From Cytophagales bacterium (GTDB lineage: Bacteria; Bacteroidota; Bacteroidia; Cytophagales; Spirosomataceae), in contig JABMMK010000018.1 of assembly GCA_013205605.1 (NCBI GenBank), forward strand, positions 1 through 8,446: DNA of 8,446 nucleotides, read 5' to 3'. Below are positions 1-6,142 of this stretch, in pieces (position 1 is the first letter of the stretch; every line of letters begins with the position of its first letter). Made by a program: the position numbers and the translations under genes. The notes beneath the pieces were generated by a model. It worked only from the letters and a program-made list of their open reading frames with translations. It was not told where the DNA came from and made no database searches.

Positions 1-1
1 A

Positions 2-34
2 TTAGTACCCTATATTGACGCAGAAAAATCTTAA
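2..34 (+). CDS. Possible C-terminal tail of an upstream gene (partial)
   Basis: One plus-strand frame is open from the left edge to a TAA at 32-34. It reads LVPYIDAEKS and stops 10 bases before the ATG of the dioxygenase gene. The other two plus frames have stops within the first 20 bases, so if a gene runs in from the left on this strand, this is its frame. Ten codons are far too few to recognise a family, and the stretch may equally be untranslated leader. If genuine, the short gap suggests the dioxygenase is co-transcribed with this upstream gene. Confidence 0.25.
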   Translation, partial: LVPYIDAEKS

Positions 35-44
35 ATAAAATACC

Positions 45-833
45 ATGAAATTTACTAAAGAAGACCTAGAGGCCTACCACCGAGATGGATATGTGGTAGT
101 TCGTAATTTCTTCACGCATGAGGAGGTAGATTTATTGTACAATATAGCCATTGACGACGACTTGATGAGCAAAAAAAGTTTTGACCGGACAGATGCCTCT
201 GGCCTTAAAACAAAGTTAGCGCTTTGGTATTCCTTGGATGAAAGTTTATACAGTAAGTTTGCTCGTTCAGAGCGCATTGTGGATGCTGTAGAACAAATTT
301 TGAATGGCAAAGCAGCGCATTACCATTCAAAGTTAATGCAGAAAGAGCCTAAAAAGGGAGGAGCTTGGGAGTGGCATCAGGACTATGGGTATTGGTACAA
401 AAACAACGGATTTCTATTCCCTGATATGCTAAGTGTGTTGACCGCACTTACCCCCGCAACTAAGGAAAATGGGTGTTTGCAAATGATTCGAGGTTCGCAC
501 AAATTGGGTAGAGTGGAGCATGGATTTTCGGGGGATCAAGTTGGCGCAGATATGGAAAAAGTGAACGAAGCGCTTAAAATCATGCCTTTGGACTATTTGG
601 AAATGGAACGAGGAGATTCTGCATTTTTTCATTGCAACACATTACACGCTTCTGCGGCCAACCTTTCCGACAAGCCTCGCTGGTCAATTATTACGGCCTA
701 TAATTTAGCCAGCAACAAGCCTTATAAAGATGTTCATGCGAGCAGCCATACGCCCATTGAGCCATTTAAAGAAGATTTATTGACTCAAGAAGCGATAAGC
801 ATTACGGATGATGCTGAATTTTTGAAAAAATAA
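45..833 (+). CDS. Phytanoyl-CoA dioxygenase (PhyH) family Fe(II)/2-oxoglutarate oxygenase
   Basis: This is a complete 262-residue cytoplasmic protein with no signal peptide or membrane segment. It opens with the N-terminal motif usual for the PhyH family (YHRDGYVVVRNFF, residues 11-23). The metal-binding HxD is WHQD (His111, Asp113). The distal iron ligand is most likely His201 in FFHCNTLHASAANLS, and Arg212 in the following PRWS segment is the probable 2-oxoglutarate carboxylate anchor. Between them is the family-typical GCLQMIRGSHKLGR (143-156). Length fits the family. Members couple 2-oxoglutarate decarboxylation to hydroxylation or halogenation of small molecules. The substrate cannot be read from sequence, and the name does not imply phytanoyl-CoA. 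The ATG at 45 follows an A-rich leader without a Shine-Dalgarno motif, as is common in Bacteroidota. The gene converges on the glycan operon and is probably independent of it. Confidence 0.9.
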   Translation: MKFTKEDLEAYHRDGYVVVRNFFTHEEVDLLYNIAIDDDLMSKKSFDRTDASGLKTKLALWYSLDESLYSKFARSERIVDAVEQILNGKAAHYHSKLMQKEPKKGGAWEWHQDYGYWYKNNGFLFPDMLSVLTALTPATKENGCLQMIRGSHKLGRVEHGFSGDQVGADMEKVNEALKIMPLDYLEMERGDSAFFHCNTLHASAANLSDKPRWSIITAYNLASNKPYKDVHASSHTPIEPFKEDLLTQEAISITDDAEFLKK

Positions 834-859
834 GATAGAGGGCGTTAGTTGAATAAATT

Positions 860-912
860 TCCTAAGACAGATGGTAGGATTTAATGACAATTTACTCTTA
901 CAAATAGTAAAT
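860..912. terminator. Weak hairpins in the convergent intergenic gap
   Basis: Two short inverted repeats lie between the convergent stop codons. TCCTA (860-864) pairs with TAGGA (875-879) across a 10-base loop. ATTTACT (890-896) pairs with AGTAAAT (906-912) across a 9-base loop, ending right next to the SGNH gene's stop codon. A bidirectional terminator is expected in this position. However, the stems are short or AT-only and neither is followed by a T-tract on either strand, so the call is tentative. Confidence 0.2.
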
Positions 913-1632
913 CTAAAACCATTTAAAAATCTCGCTTGCAATTATTTCATGGCCTAAACGATTTGGATGATTAACATGTGACATGACTTCGATTAGGGTA
1001 CCATTTTTATGAGAAATTTGTTGAAAGAGAGGCATTACGTTAGCTAATCCAATTCGAAATTCTTTTGATAAGCTCTCGACCTGTCTTGAATTGATAACAA
1101 GTCTATTATTCTGGTCTAATATATTTTCTCTCTGATCCGGGGAAGGAGTAATCAAAATAATTTTCACTTGTTGCTTTAATGCTTTATCAATCATTAAACT
1201 CCAAGCAATTCGAGTATCCTCCAAATTTTGAGAAACATCATTTAGACTGTAATCAATAAAAAGAATTTCAGGCTTTAAATTTAACACATCAGATTCTATT
1301 CGTTTTGATCCATTTATCGAGTTTTCTCCACCCTTAGCAGTAATGATGATATTGACAACTGAATATGGATACTTTTCTTTGATTTTTTCTAGAACAATAT
1401 GTGGGTAGGAATCTAGCGTATGAACCTCTGAATTATGCCAATATCCCGCAGGTACAGAATGGCCATGAAAAACCAAATTTATAGTTCGGTTTTGGGGCCA
1501 TTTTTTATTCAATTCTGTCTTTATTTCATCCAAATAAATTTCAGCATTAGCTGTTTGAGAAAAACATTTTGAATGCCCAAAAAATGTCATGCATATGTTT
1601 ACGATTAAAATGAAATGAATTCTTTGGAGCAT
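913..1632 (-). CDS. Secreted SGNH/GDSL-family hydrolase, probable carbohydrate esterase
   Basis: A 239-residue protein starting at the ATG at 1632. A TTG two codons upstream (1638) is also in frame, but ATG is preferred. Residues 1-26 form a signal peptide with a hydrophobic core around 7-18 and a CFSQ end; there is no lipobox, so the product is probably periplasmic or exported. Block I is FHGHSVPAGY with nucleophile Ser59 (GHS instead of GDS). The block II glycine is in AKGGENS (101-102). Block III is DYSLND with Asn131. Block V is NHPNRLGHE with catalytic His222. The residue three before that His, normally Asp, is His. SGNH enzymes are esterases/lipases, and those in glycan loci often remove O-acetyl groups. 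It follows the GH106 gene by about 70 bases on the same strand, which suggests it deacylates the same glycan. Substrate is inferred from context only. The stop is TAG, unlike its neighbours' TAA. Confidence 0.8.
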   Translation of the reverse strand: MLQRIHFILIVNICMTFFGHSKCFSQTANAEIYLDEIKTELNKKWPQNRTINLVFHGHSVPAGYWHNSEVHTLDSYPHIVLEKIKEKYPYSVVNIIITAKGGENSINGSKRIESDVLNLKPEILFIDYSLNDVSQNLEDTRIAWSLMIDKALKQQVKIILITPSPDQRENILDQNNRLVINSRQVESLSKEFRIGLANVMPLFQQISHKNGTLIEVMSHVNHPNRLGHEIIASEIFKWF

Positions 1633-1649
1633 TTTCAAATATAGTTTAC

Positions 1650-1661
1650 CTTTTATAAAAG
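1650..1661. repeat. 12-bp perfect palindrome between GH106 and SGNH genes
   Basis: CTTTTATAAAAG reads identically on both strands and lies in the roughly 70-base gap between the GH106 stop and the SGNH start. It could be an operator half-site pair or an RNA processing hairpin. It could also be a chance product of AT-rich sequence, since no second copy was noticed in the window. Confidence 0.3.
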
Positions 1662-1702
1662 CTCTTCCTAAATAATTGCTAATCAGCTTCGTGAAATGTA
1701 CC

Positions 1703-4642
1703 TTAATCTAATGGGACAAGTGAAACTATTTTAACAGGGCCAAACAATCCTGATTTTAATAAGGGGACATCTTTCCATGCCACATCTATTTTATTTAAAC
1801 CATTTATGTCTGTAGTTTTCGCATTTGTGAACGTATTTTTCTGGCCTGTAATGGCATCTCCCTTTAGACGATTATTCCAAGTGTTAGCCACTTTTAATTC
1901 CAAAATATTATCCCCAGGGACCACAAATCCCGTTATGTCAAAACGATGAGGTTTGGACCAAGAAACCCCCAAGCTTTTGCCATTTAACCAAACTTCAGAA
2001 ATATTTGAAATTTCTCCTAATTCCAAATAAAGTCTTTGGTTCTTGGCTACATTTGAATTAATATCTACTTGAAATGTTTTCACATATTTAGCAATACCAG
2101 AAAAATACTTAACATCTTCTATCTCAGATTCGGTCCAAGACGTCAAAGCAGGAAAAATAACTTTAAGCTCTTTGCCAAGCTTCTGAGGGAAAAACACCTC
2201 CCATGAACCATCTATAGGTTGTTGATGAATAAAGTTATTGAATTGTTTATCCTTACCCAATTTCACAATACCCGACTCTAGGACAAAAGTGCCCTTCGGA
2301 GTATATTCAAAAGCGGGAGGGTCAACTCCCAATGAAGTATATTTAGCACCCTTCCCCTTAATGTCTGAGAATTTAATCAAATAAGACCCATAAGGTGCCA
2401 TAGAAACTGGCAAATAAGTATAACCCGCAATGTTTTCAAAAATATCAACTGAAACAATATCACCGGATATCGGATTCCAAATTTCTGGTGATTTATTGCC
2501 CACACGAAAACCACATTGACGTGTCACCCATTGATTAGTTGTATTTCGAATGAAATAATAATCTTGATTGGATTTTTCATAGTGGATATAATCTAAGGTG
2601 TTAAAGTCCTTATCAAGGTATTCAAAGTCAGGCCCAATATTCATTGATTTAAGAACTTCAATTACGCTCTTATCTAAAACTTTCCCTTTGTCTTTATCAT
2701 CTTTAGTCCATAAAGCATCAAGATCCTTTGCGGTTACTTTGGCTTGATTTAAGCTTCTTGTTTCAATGACCCCCTTAGGTTTTTTGCCGACAATTGTTGC
2801 TCCTTGGCGAGCCAACTCTTTCACATGAGCAAATACATTCGGGTCAATCTCATCTTCATTTTCCAGCGCCAATACACTGAAAACAGCGCCCGTTGGTAAA
2901 ACTAAATGACCATTTATAAATTTAGTTTGAAGTAAAATTTCCGAATTGGTTACTTCGTAGTCATAGCCAGGGCCCACGGTGAAACGACTATTTTTATGTC
3001 CAGTATAGTTGGGCACCGCGCTTCCATAAAAATATAGCACATCTGCTTTAAAGTCTGTTTTTTGAAAAACATTAGAAATACGTGCCAAATATTGATTGAA
3101 TGGCTTTACCATAGGCCACCAAATATTTTTATCATTATAATGAGTGCCAGCATAATATACAATTCCAGGATATCCTATTTCTTTTGGATTATGGCTACTC
3201 CCATGAACAACTACCTTATTCATTCCTTCGCTAAAAGCTCTGTCTCCCATAGCTTTCATTTCTGCAGGACCCTCTTGCCAGTTTTGAAAAGATGTGAACG
3301 CCTCTTCTTCAACAATACCTTTACCATAAATATGGGAAGCAGCTGCAACTTCCTTTACAACTCTTAAAATATCTATTCCATCATTATTTAACCTATTATG
3401 ATTAATCCAAAACTCCCCTCTTGGCAAATCCATTACACCTAAAGATTTAATGGGCTCAACGGGAACATTGTGCAAAGGAAAACCAGGTCCACCAGCCTCA
3501 GAATTAATTTTAAGACCATTTGCGTTAGCTATCTCCTTTGCTTTTCGATAAAAATTGTCAATCATGAGTTCAGACAAAGTAAATTGCAAATCTCGTTTAG
3601 CTTTTTTATAGATTTCAGGAGTGAATAATTTTTTATCAAATACAATTGGAAGATACTTTGCAATTGGATACCCATGAAGCTGTTCAAATTTTTCAGAAAG
3701 TTTTTCTGTCCAGACATTTCCGGTGGCCTCGTAACTAGCCAAATAAAGACTTTTTAAAGAAGACTTTGTAAAGTCACTTCCAATAATTGTCTTCAAGCGA
3801 TTAAGGATGTAATTGAAATGAAACTCAGTTGCCTTTGAGTCAAAATGATCAATTATATATCCATTCGAACTTTTGCTGGGGATTTTAAGATATTCCCCAG
3901 CATTAGAACATATATACCTATAAATATCATATTCTCCTGTGGATTTCCAATTTAGGACTTCCTTCTTAGGGTCAAAATAAGAACTTACATCAATAACTTG
4001 TTTGTCTGTTAATTGAAAATCTTTAAGCCCTTTTGGAATGGCTAAAATAGATATTTCGCGGTAAAATAATGGTTTGCCTTTGGCATCTTTGGGTACCTTT
4101 ATTTCATTATCATCCTTATCAAGTTGTATTTTACCTTCCGTTTTTATACCAACCAATTTTGGAAAAGGTACCTGCATGCCACTTCCAGAATAGGAAACTT
4201 TTGAAAAATAGATGGATTTTGAGGCATATTCAGGTGTGACCCATGAACCACCAGCATTCCAGCTACTTGCCATATTAAACCCAACTTGCATGTCATATTT
4301 TGAAGCTTCATCAATAGCGACCTTAACAGCTTGCAAAAACGCATCCCCCATAAATGCTTTATCACCAGTGGGCGTAATTGTATCTGATTTAGAAGCGCCA
4401 ATTTCAAAGATATCAAAACCTGAAAGTCCTGCATTTTTCATGGCAACGATCTCCTCTTTAATTCGATCGACATCAATATTCCCATTTAACCACCACCAAT
4501 AAACTTTTGGCCATGCATATATTGGTGGATTATGAAACTCCTCCCTAATTTTTTTATTTATATCTACTGTTTGTCCAAATGAATTATTGGAAAGAGCGAA
4601 AACAAAAAAAAGTAAAATTGAAGTTATGTAGGAAGTTTTCAT
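1703..4642 (-). CDS. Secreted GH106-type glycoside hydrolase, probable alpha-L-rhamnosidase
   Basis: A 979-residue enzyme with a Sec signal peptide (residues 1-23, ending NNSFG before Gln24). The GH106 N-terminal signature follows: PKVYWWWLNGNID (45-57), then KNAGLSGFDIFEIG (69-82). Conserved stretches in the catalytic half include SEAGGPG (381-387), VMDLPRGEFW (403-412), EEEAFTSF (445-452) and the PG..YYAGTHYNDKNIWW block (492-509). Carboxylates such as Glu382, Glu410 and those at 445-447 are candidate catalytic residues, but I cannot assign them without alignment. The C-terminal part has a galactose-binding-like/GH2-like beta-sandwich with LTSWTESE (833-840) and VWLNGKSLG..W..PHRFDIT (884-904), ending in the TWNNRLKGD motif (921-929). 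Family members remove terminal alpha-L-rhamnose from pectic or other rhamnose-containing glycans. The gene begins 36 bases after the SusD gene, so it is part of the same unit. Rhamnosidase activity is the family default; the linkage is unknown. Confidence 0.85.
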   Translation of the reverse strand: MKTSYITSILLFFVFALSNNSFGQTVDINKKIREEFHNPPIYAWPKVYWWWLNGNIDVDRIKEEIVAMKNAGLSGFDIFEIGASKSDTITPTGDKAFMGDAFLQAVKVAIDEASKYDMQVGFNMASSWNAGGSWVTPEYASKSIYFSKVSYSGSGMQVPFPKLVGIKTEGKIQLDKDDNEIKVPKDAKGKPLFYREISILAIPKGLKDFQLTDKQVIDVSSYFDPKKEVLNWKSTGEYDIYRYICSNAGEYLKIPSKSSNGYIIDHFDSKATEFHFNYILNRLKTIIGSDFTKSSLKSLYLASYEATGNVWTEKLSEKFEQLHGYPIAKYLPIVFDKKLFTPEIYKKAKRDLQFTLSELMIDNFYRKAKEIANANGLKINSEAGGPGFPLHNVPVEPIKSLGVMDLPRGEFWINHNRLNNDGIDILRVVKEVAAASHIYGKGIVEEEAFTSFQNWQEGPAEMKAMGDRAFSEGMNKVVVHGSSHNPKEIGYPGIVYYAGTHYNDKNIWWPMVKPFNQYLARISNVFQKTDFKADVLYFYGSAVPNYTGHKNSRFTVGPGYDYEVTNSEILLQTKFINGHLVLPTGAVFSVLALENEDEIDPNVFAHVKELARQGATIVGKKPKGVIETRSLNQAKVTAKDLDALWTKDDKDKGKVLDKSVIEVLKSMNIGPDFEYLDKDFNTLDYIHYEKSNQDYYFIRNTTNQWVTRQCGFRVGNKSPEIWNPISGDIVSVDIFENIAGYTYLPVSMAPYGSYLIKFSDIKGKGAKYTSLGVDPPAFEYTPKGTFVLESGIVKLGKDKQFNNFIHQQPIDGSWEVFFPQKLGKELKVIFPALTSWTESEIEDVKYFSGIAKYVKTFQVDINSNVAKNQRLYLELGEISNISEVWLNGKSLGVSWSKPHRFDITGFVVPGDNILELKVANTWNNRLKGDAITGQKNTFTNAKTTDINGLNKIDVAWKDVPLLKSGLFGPVKIVSLVPLD

Positions 4643-4678
4643 CGGTTTGGTTTTATTAAAAGTAATTATTAAAAAAAA

Positions 4679-6112
4679 TTAATACCCAGGATTTTGCAAA
4701 AGTGAAGGATTAATATCTATTTCTCTTTGAGGTATTGGCATCAAAAGTTCAGTTGAGTTAACAGTAAATTTCATCTTTTGTCGAACATAATAATCATTCA
4801 AGACAACTAAAGCTCTTCCCGTTCTAACCAAATCAAACCATCTATGACCTTCAGAAAGGAACTCAATGCGTCGCTCTTTTTCTAAAAACAAACGCATTTC
4901 AGATTGACTTGCACTCTTAATATCAGCTAATTTTGCACGTTTCCTTACAAGGTTAAGATAAGTTAAAGCCTCTGAAGATTTCCCTGATTCATTCAATACT
5001 TCAGAATACATAAGTAACACATCGGCATATCTTAAAACTGTAAAATTCACGCCACCATCACCAGCAAGACCTGTGGAAAAATCAACAAACTTTAATCCAT
5101 AATGCGTTTTTTCGAATAGACCTGTTCTTAATTTAAGTGAATCCATTATGGATGCTGATTTTCTAGCGTCATTTATTTCATACGAGTTTTTAATGTCTTT
5201 ACTAGCAACAATTCTTCCTGAACCTGCCATATTTCCAGGAAAAATAGCCATGTTAAAACTTGGAGGTGTAAAAAGATTAGAATACGAATTTCCTTCACCA
5301 ATATTTCCAGATAAATATTCTATTTCAAATATGGATTCTTTTAAATTTTCGTTACCAGTAGAAAAAAGTGATTTATAATCTGCTTGTAAATCATAGCTTT
5401 TGGATTCTATTAGACTACTCAGAATCGGGACTGCTTTTTCAAATTCTTTACGTGTAAGATAAACCTTGGCAAGTAAAGTTTTGGCTGAACCTACCGAAGC
5501 CCGAGATTTTGTAGCTTTCACCCCCTCAAGTTCAGTTGCAGCTTGTTGTAAATCAGAAATAATAAGTTTGTAGATCTCTTCAGATGGTTTACGTGACATA
5601 TCAAACGCATTAATAGAAACTGGACCAGTAAAATTATCCAATACTAATGGTAGATCTCCAAAAAGTCTGACAAGATTAAAATAACAAAAAGCACGCAAAA
5701 AACGAGCTTCCCCATTATATCGCATTTTTTCGGCATTGTTTAGCGTTGATTCTTTAAGTTTATTAATAATTGTATTAGATCTTGAAATTGTTTTAAAGCT
5801 AGAATTCCATACATTATTAACGAATGTATTGTTAGAAGTCAAATTCATTTCATCGCATTCCGCTTCTGATGTTTCGGGCGAGGTCCAAGTTACTTCAGCA
5901 TTATCCGTTGTAAGTTCGGTTAGATCTAAAATAGATGCATTATAAATTACTTGTAGCTGTGAATAGGAGCCAATTGTAGCAGTTTCAAAGTCATTTACAG
6001 TCTTATAAAACAATTTATCATTTAGTTGAAATTCTGGGGAAAGAACTAAAAAGTCTGTACATGAGCCCAATAGAAATGGCATTAAAAGTAATGCGATTTT
6101 GAGATTTTTCAT
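4679..6112 (-). CDS. SusD/RagB-family outer-membrane glycan-binding lipoprotein
   Basis: A complete 477-residue SusD homologue. A lipoprotein signal peptide ends in the lipobox LLGSC with the lipidated Cys18, followed by the usual short acidic segment (TDF) and LSPE. The helical TPR-like core is visible in RYNGEARFLRAFCYFNLVRLFGD (131-153). The C-terminal SusD signatures are all present: KERRIEF (412-418), GHRWFDLVRTGRA (422-434), LLMPIPQREIDINP (456-469) and terminal NPGY. SusD proteins sit on the cell surface as a lid on the SusC barrel and bind the oligosaccharide to be imported. Start is the ATG at 6112, 30 bases after the SusC stop, with an A/T-rich leader and no Shine-Dalgarno motif. 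The frame is intact from signal peptide to C-terminus, unlike the SusC gene before it. Ligand specificity cannot be read; the downstream rhamnosidase suggests a rhamnose-containing glycan. Confidence 0.95.
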   Translation of the reverse strand: MKNLKIALLLMPFLLGSCTDFLVLSPEFQLNDKLFYKTVNDFETATIGSYSQLQVIYNASILDLTELTTDNAEVTWTSPETSEAECDEMNLTSNNTFVNNVWNSSFKTISRSNTIINKLKESTLNNAEKMRYNGEARFLRAFCYFNLVRLFGDLPLVLDNFTGPVSINAFDMSRKPSEEIYKLIISDLQQAATELEGVKATKSRASVGSAKTLLAKVYLTRKEFEKAVPILSSLIESKSYDLQADYKSLFSTGNENLKESIFEIEYLSGNIGEGNSYSNLFTPPSFNMAIFPGNMAGSGRIVASKDIKNSYEINDARKSASIMDSLKLRTGLFEKTHYGLKFVDFSTGLAGDGGVNFTVLRYADVLLMYSEVLNESGKSSEALTYLNLVRKRAKLADIKSASQSEMRLFLEKERRIEFLSEGHRWFDLVRTGRALVVLNDYYVRQKMKFTVNSTELLMPIPQREIDINPSLLQNPGY

Positions 6113-6142
6113 TTTATATTTTATTTTAAAAGTGATTTTTAA

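Noticed and set aside
1633..1638. TTG start two codons upstream for the SGNH hydrolase
   Set aside because: An ATG at 1632 gives the same complete signal peptide, and all other complete genes in the window start with ATG.
1636..1643. Bacteroidota-type -7 promoter element TATATTTG (TAnnTTTG) before the SGNH gene
   Set aside because: It ends only three bases before the ATG, so transcription would start at or inside the coding region, and no matching TTG-type -33 element stands at the right distance.
3062..3367. Plus-strand ORFs opposite the GH106, SusD and SusC genes
   Set aside because: They lie entirely antisense to well-supported genes, show no recognisable domains and have compositions typical of reverse-strand shadows.
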